A stretch of DNA of 18,905 bases from Oscillospiraceae bacterium (lineage in GTDB: Bacteria; Bacillota; Clostridia; Oscillospirales; Ruminococcaceae): assembly GCA_029098085.1 (NCBI GenBank), contig JAQXNQ010000059.1, positions 1-18,905 on the forward strand, written 5' to 3'. Under the pieces are notes generated by a model. It saw only the letters and a program-made list of their open reading frames with translations. It was not told the origin of the DNA and did no database searches. Numbering within the stretch: position 1 is the first letter of the stretch; every line of letters begins with the position of its first letter. Shown here in pieces: positions 7,135 through 14,560 of this stretch. The translations under genes and the position numbers were made by a program.

Positions 7135-8085
7135 ATGCCCAAAGCCCAGCGAAACCGAACCATTGATACGCCTGTTTCAGAGGGACAGCGTTTTCTTGAG
7201 CGCTGCATTTCGGTGGACGGGCCAGTCCAGGATATAGGCTCCCTGATGGATAAAACCATTCTCGGCGACCTGTTTTCGGTTGCGCCCTTCCTGTCGGAAA
7301 GCAGCGTGGATCTGATTGTTGCGGATCCGCCCTATAATCTCACCAAGACCTTCAGCACCAGCACCTTTTCCAGGAAAAACGAGGCCGAATACGAAGCCTA
7401 TACCCGGAAATGGCTCGCTGCCGTTTCTCCCCTGCTCAAGCCCACCGGCTCCATTTATGTGTGCTGCGACTGGGAGACAAGCCTGATTGTGGGACGGGTT
7501 CTCGGCGATTTTTTCAAGGTCAGAAACCGGATCACCTGGCAGCGGGAAAAGGGCAGAGGGGCAAAGGCCAACTGGAAAAACGGCCTGGAGGACATCTGGT
7601 TTGCGACGAAATCCGAACAGTACACCTTCAATCTGGAAGCGGTCAAGATCAGGAGACGGGTCATGGCGCCCTACCGGGTGGGCGGAAAGCCCAAGGACTG
7701 GGTGGAGGCCGACTCCGGCAATTACCGCGATACCTGTCCCTCCAATTTCTGGGACGACATCACGATTCCCTTCTGGTCCATGGCGGAAAACACTGCCCAT
7801 CCTGCTCAGAAGCCGGAGAAGCTGATCGCCAAAATCATCCTGGCCAGCACCAACGCCGGGGATCTTGTTTTTGATCCCTTTCTGGGCTCAGGGACGACCA
7901 GCGTGACCGCCAGGAAGCTGGGACGGCATTATCTGGGCATTGAAATGGAAGGGCAGTACTGTCTGTGGGCGGAGCAGCGTCTGGAGCAGGCCGATGAAGA
8001 CAAAACCATTCAGGGCTATGCGGACGGTGTCTTCTGGGAACGGAATGCCCATTGTCAGCCGTCCGGCAGAGGAAAGGCGCGCTGA
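7135..8085 (+). CDS. Solitary beta-class DNA (N4/N6) methyltransferase
   Basis: A 316-residue adenine-N6 or cytosine-N4 DNA methyltransferase. The catalytic motif IV VADPPYNLT (DPPY at 64-67) comes first, then a target-recognition stretch of about 130 residues, then HPAQKPEKL (222-230) and the AdoMet-binding motif I FDPFLGSGTT (246-255). That order defines the beta class. AGAAGGAG ends 5 bases before the ATG. No restriction endonuclease, specificity subunit or resolvase lies next to it: its neighbours are a MATE exporter and a phosphatase-family gene, apparently in one operon. It is therefore probably an orphan methylase that marks DNA for regulation, replication or repair, or a leftover of a restriction-modification pair. 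DPPY, rather than SPPY, favours adenine-N6 but does not prove it. The recognition site cannot be read from the sequence. Confidence 0.92.
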   Translation: MPKAQRNRTIDTPVSEGQRFLERCISVDGPVQDIGSLMDKTILGDLFSVAPFLSESSVDLIVADPPYNLTKTFSTSTFSRKNEAEYEAYTRKWLAAVSPLLKPTGSIYVCCDWETSLIVGRVLGDFFKVRNRITWQREKGRGAKANWKNGLEDIWFATKSEQYTFNLEAVKIRRRVMAPYRVGGKPKDWVEADSGNYRDTCPSNFWDDITIPFWSMAENTAHPAQKPEKLIAKIILASTNAGDLVFDPFLGSGTTSVTARKLGRHYLGIEMEGQYCLWAEQRLEQADEDKTIQGYADGVFWERNAHCQPSGRGKAR

Positions 8086-8130
8086 TCCGCGCGTGAAGAG
8101 CGGATGCATCAAATGAGAAAGGAAACTGTC

Positions 8131-8907
8131 ATGACAGAGCTTTTGGAGCAGATCAAGGAGCTGGTGCGGCAGGCGGGAGCCCTGCTGCTGGAGGCGGCTC
8201 CGGAGGAGCTGGAAATCTCTTCCAAGGAGGGCCACGGGAATTTTGTCACCGACTATGATGTCCGGGTGCAGGAGCTGCTGTTCTCCAGGCTGAAGGAGCT
8301 GCTGCCCGGCGCTGCCTTCGTGGGAGAGGAAGGGGACGGCCCCATTTCGGTGGGGAAGGGCTATACCTTCATCATCGATCCCATCGACGGCACCACCAAT
8401 TTTATCTGCGGCTACCGGTTCAGCGCCATCTCGGTGGGGCTTGCCCTGAACGGGGAAGCTGTGCTGGGGGTGGTGTACAACCCCTGGAGTGAGGAGCTGT
8501 ACTGGGCGCAGCGGGGCGAGGGCGCCTATCTGAACGGGAAGCGGCTGTAGCTGCGGAATCGTCCGCTGAGTGAGGGCGTCGTCTGCTGCGGCACCGCGCC
8601 CTACAATCTGGAGCTGACCGATCAGACCTTCGATGTGATGAAGGCCCTTTTCCTGCACAGCATGGACATCCGCCGGCAGGGCTCTGCCGCGCTGGATCTG
8701 TGCTATCTGGCGGCGGGGAGAAACGTGCTGTTTTTTGAGTGGAAGCTGTCTCCCTGGGATTTTGCGGCGGCGTCCGTCATCATCCGGGAGGCCGGCGGCG
8801 TGCTGACGGCCATGGACGGCGGAGAGGCTTCCCTGAGCCGGAAGGGCTCGGTACTGGCCGGAACACCCCGGGCGGTGGAAGAGTTCCACGCCCTGACCGG
8901 CATCTGA
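8131..8907 (+). pseudogene. Inositol monophosphatase-family phosphatase with in-frame TAG at codon 140
   Basis: Reading through one amber codon (8548-8550) gives a 258-codon protein of normal length for Mg2+-dependent inositol monophosphatases. Metal-site motifs are GEEGDG (65-70), DPIDGTTNF (83-91) and, beyond the TAG, SPWDFAAASVIIREAGG (208-223, D210). The frame is unbroken on both sides of the TAG with no indel, and the sequence after it (RNRPLSEGVV) aligns with the usual family NGK-x-x-x-x-RPLSE stretch. The stopped product of 139 residues lacks the third metal aspartate and should be inactive. One C-to-T change (CAG to TAG) would explain it; sequencing error, strain-level inactivation or amber readthrough are the alternatives. 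AAAGGA lies 7 bases before the ATG at 8131. It is the last gene before a strong terminator, downstream of the methyltransferase. Confidence 0.85.
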
Positions 8908-8919
8908 ACGGGAAAATGG

Positions 8920-8954
8920 AAACCGGGGCAGGAGGAATTCCTGTCCCGGTTTTT
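8920..8954 (+). terminator. Rho-independent terminator after the phosphatase-family gene
   Basis: A 14-bp stem with one G-U pair (8920-8933 with 8939-8952), a 5-nt loop and a T-run at 8950-8954. It lies between two convergent genes and is A/T-flanked on both sides, so it may also end the isomerase transcript from the right. Confidence 0.88.
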
Positions 8955-8975
8955 AAGTGTGCCGCGTTCCGGAAG

Positions 8976-10286
8976 TCAGCTTCTGTCCGTCGGGCAGCTG
9001 AGCGGAATCGGATCCTTCTGTGCGGTGAGAACTGAAAGGCCCATCAGACGGCAAAGCAGCTCCATCCGACGGCTCACATCCTCAAAGGCAAAGACCTGGT
9101 GACAGCCCAGCAGGGTGTTCAGATAAGCGGACGGATCGTCGAACCGGATCACGGCCTGCGTCCGGCAGACCGGCTCTCGGGGGCCGGAGACCGTGATGCC
9201 GGTCTGAACGGTGGCCTGTCCGGTCACGGCGGAAATCCGGCAGGCTGTGACCCTGCGGCCCAGCGGAAGGGTCACCTGAGGGGAGACGCCGATGCCGCTT
9301 TCGTGGTGGCTCCGCAGGATGCAGGGGAGATTTCCCTCGCCCAGCAGATTCACCGGAGCGGTGCAGTGAGAAAAGTTCATCGTTTTGTCAGCGTGGAATC
9401 CGCAGTTGGCCATCCAGAGTCTGGTGCTGGTCAGGCGCTTCAGCATCAGCATGGTGACAGCGCTGTCCAGCTCTCCTTCACAGGCCGCCACCCAGGGCGT
9501 GCAGTCGTTGATGTAGCTGACGCCCAGACAGGAGCTGGTGCCGGTTTTCAGCAGATCGAAGCAGGCGATAGCCGCTCCGTCCGCCCGGTGGGCTTTCAGC
9601 GTTTCGACAATGGCAAAGGCCATCCGGCAGGCCTTCTGAAGATCCTCGTCGTCCGGCTCCTCGATCCGGCAGGCCAGCCCCCTGAAGTGGCTGACATAGG
9701 GTGCCGCATCGCTGGCGGAGGCCGTTTCGAAACGCTCCCGTACCTCCTGCCGGGAAACCCGCTCGATGGTGACGCCCAGCCTGCGGAAGGCCTTCGGCTC
9801 GTGGGGAGCACTGACCACCCAGGGCTCTGTTTCTCCGATCAGCAGCAGCCGGGCCCCTCTGACAAACCGCAGAGCATCCAGTGCGGCAAGCATGTCGGAG
9901 GCGTCCTCCTTCGTTATGGCCAGAAGCGCTCTGGGATGACTGCGGCGCAGCACGCCCCAGCAGTCCGCCAATGACGGAGCCGCGTTCTTTTCCAGCATGG
10001 CATTGCTCAGAGGCTCCGGCGCGTTGCCGGGAACGTAGGCAGCGTACAGCAGCACGCTTTCATACCGCTCTGCCGCAGACAGCAGCTGAGTCTGGACGGC
10101 GCCGCTCATGGGGACGGCGATCAGCAGCTCCTCTCCGCCCTGAAGCTCATCGGCATGCTCGCCGTCGGCAATCAGCAGGCAGCGGTCTGCCTGAAACGGA
10201 AGCGCAGCCTGCAGAGCGGCAGCAGCGTCCTGCAGCGCCCGTTCATCCGGCCAGTACCGGCGGGAAGCAAAAAAAGCACAGACCAT
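8976..10286 (-). CDS. L-fucose/L-arabinose isomerase-like sugar isomerase
   Basis: A 436-residue protein whose C-terminal half resembles the L-fucose/arabinose isomerase superfamily: a stretch ending in ACEGELDSAVTMLMLKRLT (E270, D274), NCGFHADKTMNFSHCTAP (H298, H307), HHESGIGVSPQVTLPLG and GCHQVFAFEDV. These fit the Glu/Asp/His metal site of isomerases that interconvert aldoses and ketoses using Mn2+. The N-terminal half is diverged. Seventeen cysteines in 436 residues is unusually many. The ATG at 10286 is chosen for the GGGAGGG 9 bases upstream; an ATG 81 bases earlier has no comparable site. It is divergent from a LysR regulator with overlapping promoters, so it is probably that regulator's target. 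Substrate unknown. It could also be a non-isomerase member of the fold. Confidence 0.7.
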   Translation of the reverse strand: MVCAFFASRRYWPDERALQDAAAALQAALPFQADRCLLIADGEHADELQGGEELLIAVPMSGAVQTQLLSAAERYESVLLYAAYVPGNAPEPLSNAMLEKNAAPSLADCWGVLRRSHPRALLAITKEDASDMLAALDALRFVRGARLLLIGETEPWVVSAPHEPKAFRRLGVTIERVSRQEVRERFETASASDAAPYVSHFRGLACRIEEPDDEDLQKACRMAFAIVETLKAHRADGAAIACFDLLKTGTSSCLGVSYINDCTPWVAACEGELDSAVTMLMLKRLTSTRLWMANCGFHADKTMNFSHCTAPVNLLGEGNLPCILRSHHESGIGVSPQVTLPLGRRVTACRISAVTGQATVQTGITVSGPREPVCRTQAVIRFDDPSAYLNTLLGCHQVFAFEDVSRRMELLCRLMGLSVLTAQKDPIPLSCPTDRS

Positions 10287-10422
10287 TTTATAAAGCCCTC
10301 CCTGACACAAAAGCTTATTCCGCAGCCTGAACGGCCCTTTCCGGACGCAAAGAGCCCTGCCGCACAAACAGATTTCCTTTCAGAAGCCGTCCGCTGCAAA
10401 AAATAAAGTAATTCCAGAAAAT

Positions 10423-10451
10423 AGTATACCGTTTTTGTCTTGAAAGAGCAA
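10423..10451 (-). promoter_or_regulatory. Promoter of the isomerase-like gene
   Basis: On the minus strand TTGCTC (10451-10446) and TATACT (10428-10423) are 17 bases apart. The -35 lies within the spacer of the LysR promoter, so the two promoters cannot easily be used together. The leader is about 130 nt. Confidence 0.5.
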
Positions 10452-10469
10452 ACCCCTTTGTGTTATACT
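10440..10469 (+). promoter_or_regulatory. Promoter of the LysR regulator gene
   Basis: TTGAAA (10440-10445) and TATACT (10464-10469) are 18 bases apart. It overlaps the divergent isomerase promoter, and a palindrome begins on the last base of the -10 box. Confidence 0.6.
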
Positions 10470-10489
10470 TGATTCCATACAGGAATCAA
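10469..10489. promoter_or_regulatory. Palindromic operator (LysR box) over the lysR transcription start
   Basis: TTGATTCC and GGAATCAA form a perfect 8-bp inverted repeat around a 5-base centre. The inner part satisfies the T-N11-A rule for LysR-type sites. It overlaps the end of the -10 box and the expected start point, where binding would block lysR transcription. Binding by the adjacent regulator is inferred. Confidence 0.55.
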
Positions 10490-10504
10490 AAGGAGGATGC
10501 ATGG

Positions 10505-11416
10505 ATGGATCTGTCTCTGCTGCGGGGGTTTCTGACGGTCGCCCGATGCCGGAATTTTCATCGGGCGGCAGAGGAGCTGTACATGACCCAATCCGCCCTG
10601 ACCAAGCAGATGAAGCGGCTGGAGCGGGAGCTGGGCGTTTTGCTGTTTGACCGATCCGGTCGGCAGGTGACGCTGACCGAGGCAGGGGAAACCTTGCAGC
10701 AGTACGCTCCGGCGCTGCTGCAGGATTACGAGACGATGTGCGAAGCCGTCAATCCCAGCCGCCTGCAGCTTCGGGTCGGCGTGCTGCCGGTCATGGCCTT
10801 TTACAGCATTCTGGACCTGATTGCGGCCTTTCCCGCCGAGCAGCATCAGATCCGGCTGTCTCTGCAGGAGTATCCCAACGACGCTTTGCCGGACGCTCTG
10901 CGGCAGGGCAGGGCGGATCTGATTTTCTGGCGCTGCTCCGGCGCTGTGCCGAAGGATTTCCGGTCTCTGTGCATCTGTGAAGACGAGCTGGCCCTGGTGC
11001 TGCCTGCTTCCCATCCCATGGCCGGGCAGCAGAGTGTAAGCTTGAGGGAATTCGCGGAAGAGAGCTTCATCTTTCTGGGGCAGAATACCCAGCTGTACCG
11101 GGACAGTCTGGAGGCCTGCCGGCTGGCCGGTTTCCAGCCCCGCATTCTGTTTACCGGCTCCTCGGTGGAGAATGTGGGTCAGCTGGTGCACCGCACCGGC
11201 TGCGCCGCCATCTTCATGCGTCAGGTGGCGCTGGGCATGCGGGATCCGGGACTGGCGGTGCTGCATTTTGAGGAATCCTCCCCCGTCCGGCTGGTGCTGG
11301 CGGCTTCCAAGGAACGGTTTCCCCGGTCTGCCCGGCTGCTGTGGGAGTCGGTGCGCACCTCTCTGGGACAGGAGAAAGCAGCGGAGGGGAATGATCCGAA
11401 GTACAGCGACCCGTAA
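10505..11416 (+). CDS. LysR-family transcriptional regulator
   Basis: A 303-residue regulator of standard LysR length. Residues 3-62 form the winged helix-turn-helix (LSLLRGFLTVARCRNFHRAA, then YMTQSALTKQMKRLERELG and LLFDRSGRQVTLTEAGE). The rest is the periplasmic-binding-protein-like effector domain that senses a small molecule. The ATG at 10505 follows AAGGAGG by 8 bases and gives the usual LysR N-terminus; an in-frame ATG at 10460 lies upstream of the expected transcription start. It is divergent from the isomerase-like gene with overlapping promoters, the classic layout for a LysR protein that activates its neighbour and represses itself. The ROK kinase gene downstream has its own promoter and is probably a separate unit. 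Confidence 0.93.
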   Translation: MDLSLLRGFLTVARCRNFHRAAEELYMTQSALTKQMKRLERELGVLLFDRSGRQVTLTEAGETLQQYAPALLQDYETMCEAVNPSRLQLRVGVLPVMAFYSILDLIAAFPAEQHQIRLSLQEYPNDALPDALRQGRADLIFWRCSGAVPKDFRSLCICEDELALVLPASHPMAGQQSVSLREFAEESFIFLGQNTQLYRDSLEACRLAGFQPRILFTGSSVENVGQLVHRTGCAAIFMRQVALGMRDPGLAVLHFEESSPVRLVLAASKERFPRSARLLWESVRTSLGQEKAAEGNDPKYSDP

Positions 11417-11441
11417 TTCTTCGGTTCATTGGCATGGCGTC

Positions 11442-11470
11442 TTGCAATTTCTCCGGCCCGGTGGTATAAT
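11442..11470 (+). promoter_or_regulatory. Promoter of the ROK kinase-M81 peptidase operon
   Basis: TTGCAA (11442-11447) and a perfect TATAAT (11465-11470) are 17 bases apart, the best housekeeping promoter in the window. The leader is about 95 nt and holds a small hairpin (GGCGGA/TCCGCC, 11503-11517). Confidence 0.7.
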
Positions 11471-11572
11471 GACAGCAGCACAAACAGAGTCGCAGAGGGC
11501 GCGGCGGATTTTCCGCCGGGCCTTTTGGGCGTTGTGAAAGAGCGAGTGCTGATGATGAAAGGCGGAGCAACT

Positions 11573-12505
11573 ATGCTTTATCTTGGAATTGATTTGGGCG
11601 GAACTGGCATCAAGGCCGGTATCACCGACGAAACCGGCCGCATCCTCTGTCAGGACAGCTGCAGAACGGCCCCTGAGCGGGGCTGGGAGGCTGTGGCAGA
11701 CGATATGGCCCTGCTGGCCGGCAAGCTGCAGCGTCAGTGCGGGGAAGTGCCCGCGGCGGCAGGGGTGGGCATCCCCGGCGCCGTAAATCCCCGGACCGGC
11801 GCGGTACTGCGCTGTGTGAACCTGAACTGGAACGACGTTCCGCTGTCTGACCGGCTGCGGAAGACGCTGAATATGCCGGTGTTTGTGGGCAACGACGCCA
11901 ATGTGGCGGCAGCGGCAGAGGCGGCGGCCGGAGCCTCCAGAGGAATCCGGGACAGCGTGCTGCTGACGCTGGGAACCGGTGTGGGCAGCGGCATCATACT
12001 GGACGGCCGGATGCGGGAGGGCGTCCACGGAGCCGCCGCGGAAATCGGCCATACGGTTCTGGTGGCGGGAGGCGTTCCCTGCTCCTGCGGAAAGCGGGGC
12101 TGCGTGGATCGGTATTGCAGCGCCACCGGCCTGATCCGCATGGCGGAGGAGGAGCTGGAGCACTGCCCGGACAGTGTGCTGGCCGGGAAAAAACCGGACG
12201 CCCGGATGGTGCTGGAGGCCGCGCTGGACGGCGATCCCGCCGCAGAAGCGGCCTTTGACCGGTATACCGATTATCTGGCCCTGACTCTGAACAATATCAT
12301 TCACACGCTGGATCCCGAGGTCATTATTCTGGGCGGAGGGGTTTCCGGCGCCGGAGAGGCGCTGCTCCGGCCGGTGGAGCAGAAGCTGGACAAGCTGCTG
12401 CTATTTCCTGAGCTGGGACGCCCCGAAATCCGGATCGCCGCTCTGGGCAATGACGCGGGCATCATCGGCGCCGCCATGCTGGCGCGGCAGGGAGTACAGT
12501 CATGA
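11573..12505 (+). CDS. ROK-family sugar kinase
   Basis: A 310-residue cytoplasmic kinase of the ROK (repressor, ORF, kinase) family without a DNA-binding domain, so an enzyme that phosphorylates a hexose or amino sugar with ATP. It shows the phosphate-binding loop GIDLGGTGIKAGI (5-17), the catalytic GNDAN (D109), the ROK signature LTLGTGVGSGIILDG (131-145), EIGH (E157, H160) and the zinc knuckle CSCGKRGC (C170, C172, C177). The residue after the knuckle is Asp (GCVD), where most ROK kinases have Glu, so sugar specificity may differ. The ATG at 11573 is chosen because GGAG lies 5 bases upstream and the phosphate loop follows at once; longer in-frame starts add unrelated sequence. Its stop overlaps the M81 start as ATGA, meaning translational coupling. 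Confidence 0.9.
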   Translation: MLYLGIDLGGTGIKAGITDETGRILCQDSCRTAPERGWEAVADDMALLAGKLQRQCGEVPAAAGVGIPGAVNPRTGAVLRCVNLNWNDVPLSDRLRKTLNMPVFVGNDANVAAAAEAAAGASRGIRDSVLLTLGTGVGSGIILDGRMREGVHGAAAEIGHTVLVAGGVPCSCGKRGCVDRYCSATGLIRMAEEELEHCPDSVLAGKKPDARMVLEAALDGDPAAEAAFDRYTDYLALTLNNIIHTLDPEVIILGGGVSGAGEALLRPVEQKLDKLLLFPELGRPEIRIAALGNDAGIIGAAMLARQGVQS

Positions 12506-13926
12506 GGGTACTGGCTGCACATTTTTATCACGAGTCCAATACCTTTGCCCCCGGTATGACCCGGCGGGAGGACTTTTCCTGCTATTCCGGCAGCTGCATG
12601 CTGGATAAGCTGGCGGGTCTGGAGCTGCTGGAGGAGGCCGGCGTGGAAATCGTACCGGCTTTCTACGCTTCCCGCTGGTCCTCCGGCACGGTCAGCGAGG
12701 ACGCCTTTCTTTCGTTTGAACAGGAGCTGCTGCAGCTTGTCCGCCGGGAAATGCCCCGGCTGGACGGCATCTGGCTGTCTCTGCACGGCGGTATGACGGT
12801 GGAGCGCATCGGCTCCGGCGAGTACCGGCTGCTGCAGGATCTGCGCCCGCTGGTGGGGGAGCGGCCCATTGCGGTTTCACTGGATATGCATGCCAACAAC
12901 CGTCCGGGCATGGAGCAGCTGGCCAATCTGATCACCGGCTACCATACGGCACCCCATGTGGATACCGAGCAAACCCAGCGCAAGGCCGTCCGCGGGCTGC
13001 TGAAGCTGCTCCGGACCGGTCAGCAGGTGCATCCCGCTCTGGCCCGGGTGCCCATGCTGCTCTGCGGGGAGCGGGCTGTCACCTCTATGGAGCCGCTGAA
13101 ATCCCTGTTTGAACGCTGCCGCAGGCTGGAGGCGGATGACCGCTTTCTGGCCGCCTCCCTGTTTGTGGGCATGGCCTGGGGCGATACCCCCGACACGGCG
13201 GTCACGGCGGTAGTCACGCCGTCCTCGCCGGAGTATGCGGAGGATGCCCGCCGGGAGGCACAGCAGCTGGCGGAGGAGCTTTTTGCCCGCCGGGAGGAGT
13301 GCGCCTACGCACATCCTGCCTTTCCGCCGGAGGAAGCTGTCCGGCAGGCGCTGCGGCAGACGGAAGGCCCGGTTTTTCTGGCGGATTCGGGGGACAATCC
13401 CACTGCCGGCGGCTGCGGATGGAATACGGTTTTGCTGCGGGAAATGCTGAAACAGCGGGAGCGTCAGCGCGTGCTTTTTGCTCCGATTTACGACAGCGCT
13501 GCCGTCACAGCGCTGAGCCATCGGACGGGGGAAACCCTTTCCTTCCGGGTGGGCATGGACAGAGATCCCTGGAGCAGCCCGGTGACCGTCACCGGACAGG
13601 TAGTCCGGACCGGGACGGTACTGGCCCGGCATGGGCAGGTGCAGGAGCCGCTGGCAGGGTATGTGCTGGTGACTTCGGATGGCCTTGATCTGATTCTGAC
13701 GGACTCGCAGGCGTCCTTTACCGGCATGGAGTGCTTTGAATCCGCAGGGGTGGATCCTTCGGATTACGATGTCGTGGTGGTGAAAATGGGCTATCTGTTT
13801 GCGGAGCTGGCTCCCTGCAGCAAAGGCGTTATCCTGGCGCTGACGCCCGGATGCACGCCGCTGACCGTGACAGCCGAGCAGTATCATCATCTTCAGCGTC
13901 CCATCTGGCCGCTGGATCCGCTGTAA
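12502..13926 (+). CDS. M81-family metallopeptidase (MlrC-like)
   Basis: A 474-residue protein of the M81/MlrC family, named after the enzyme that degrades linearised microcystin; most members have no known substrate. Visible motifs are the N-terminal FYHESNTF (residues 8-15), SLHGGM (93-98), SLDMHANN (126-133; D128, H130), GYHTAPHVDT (146-155; H148) and a DSGDNPTAGGCGWNT stretch typical of the second domain. The D-x-H pair and the later His are the likely zinc ligands. No signal peptide is present, so it acts in the cytoplasm. GGGAG lies 7 bases before the ATG, which overlaps the ROK kinase stop. Coupling to a sugar kinase suggests it hydrolyses an amide or peptide bond in a sugar- or amino-sugar-containing compound, or an analogue; that is inference. 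The operon ends at the terminator at 13976-14001. Confidence 0.88.
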   Translation: MRVLAAHFYHESNTFAPGMTRREDFSCYSGSCMLDKLAGLELLEEAGVEIVPAFYASRWSSGTVSEDAFLSFEQELLQLVRREMPRLDGIWLSLHGGMTVERIGSGEYRLLQDLRPLVGERPIAVSLDMHANNRPGMEQLANLITGYHTAPHVDTEQTQRKAVRGLLKLLRTGQQVHPALARVPMLLCGERAVTSMEPLKSLFERCRRLEADDRFLAASLFVGMAWGDTPDTAVTAVVTPSSPEYAEDARREAQQLAEELFARREECAYAHPAFPPEEAVRQALRQTEGPVFLADSGDNPTAGGCGWNTVLLREMLKQRERQRVLFAPIYDSAAVTALSHRTGETLSFRVGMDRDPWSSPVTVTGQVVRTGTVLARHGQVQEPLAGYVLVTSDGLDLILTDSQASFTGMECFESAGVDPSDYDVVVVKMGYLFAELAPCSKGVILALTPGCTPLTVTAEQYHHLQRPIWPLDPL

Positions 13927-13942
13927 GGATAACCAGAACAGC

Positions 13943-13965
13943 AAAAGCCCGCCGGATGGCGGGCT
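13943..13965 (-). terminator. Terminator of the sortase/unknown-protein transcript
   Basis: A perfect 8-bp stem (13946-13953 with 13958-13965) and 4-nt loop, ending on the minus strand in TTTTGC. It serves the leftward surface-protein operon; no T-run follows on the plus strand. Confidence 0.75.
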
Positions 13966-13975
13966 CCAGTGACTC

Positions 13976-14001
13976 GGAGCGGCAGATATGCCGCTCCTTT
14001 T
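13976..14001 (+). terminator. Terminator of the ROK-M81 operon
   Basis: A perfect 9-bp stem (13976-13984 with 13989-13997) and 4-nt loop followed by TTTT. It sits next to the oppositely directed terminator at 13943-13965, so each convergent operon has its own hairpin. Confidence 0.8.
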
Positions 14002-14005
14002 GCGT

Positions 14006-14560
14006 TCAGACCTTTTCTTCGGATTCTTCCGAGCGGGTCAGGGCGTTCCTCAGAAGCAGCAGCAGCTCCAGAGCGCTGCGGAAAGACATCTGCATGCGCC
14101 GTTCGTTCCACAACAGAGTGCCCTGCATGCTGGCATGCTGCCGTGCGTAGATGCGAAGATAGAAATTGGCCACCCGGCCGCGGGGCGTCCGGAATTCGTA
14201 CAGATTGCCGCAGGGCTTTCCGGTTATGGACGCATGTGCATCCTGTTTGTCGGCGGATTCGGTTCTGCGCCTTCTGGAGGCCGTAAAGGTCCGGCGCAGG
14301 TCGGTATCCGGCTGAGGCGACTGAGCAAGATTCATCAGATCCTCGATGGCGAGCAGGAGCTGATCCAGACTGTGAAAGGAGATCTCCTCCGGATAATAGT
14401 AATTGTGCAGCCTGCCCTGGGCCAGCCCGCCGTGAAAGGAATCCACACAGATGCTCATGGCATGGGCTTCTCGCGGTCGTTCGGAAGGCTCCCCGGAGGT
14501 ATCGACAGCATACTTGGATTGGAAACGGGTATCCTGGACGGCGATGCGGGAATCATTCAT
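14006..14560 (-). CDS. Conserved hypothetical protein coupled to the class B sortase
   Basis: A 184-residue protein that I do not recognise as a named family. It has no signal peptide or membrane helix, so it is probably cytoplasmic. Regions that look conserved are HNYYYPEEISFHSLDQLLLA (residues 53-72), an Arg-rich middle (RRTFTASRRRR, 89-99) and the C-terminal QGTLLWNERRMQMSFRSALE followed by a Leu-rich helix (145-173). From memory, similar short proteins ending in FRSALELLL occur in other Clostridia, but this cannot be checked here. Its ATG overlaps the sortase stop by 8 bases and has AAGG about 8 bases upstream, so its translation is coupled to the sortase. It could help regulate or assemble the surface structure. 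Function unknown; being a real gene is well supported by overlap, spacing and the terminator behind it. Confidence 0.75.
   Translation of the reverse strand: MNDSRIAVQDTRFQSKYAVDTSGEPSERPREAHAMSICVDSFHGGLAQGRLHNYYYPEEISFHSLDQLLLAIEDLMNLAQSPQPDTDLRRTFTASRRRRTESADKQDAHASITGKPCGNLYEFRTPRGRVANFYLRIYARQHASMQGTLLWNERRMQMSFRSALELLLLLRNALTRSEESEEKV

Noticed and set aside
7888..8889. 333-residue minus-strand ORF spanning the methyltransferase end and the phosphatase gene
   Set aside because: It crosses two genes, has shadow-type composition and no ribosome site. It does not explain the TAG interruption at 8548.
8635..8907. A separate small gene starting at the ATG at 8635
   Set aside because: It is in frame with, and completes, the phosphatase family sequence; there is no purine-rich ribosome site just before it.
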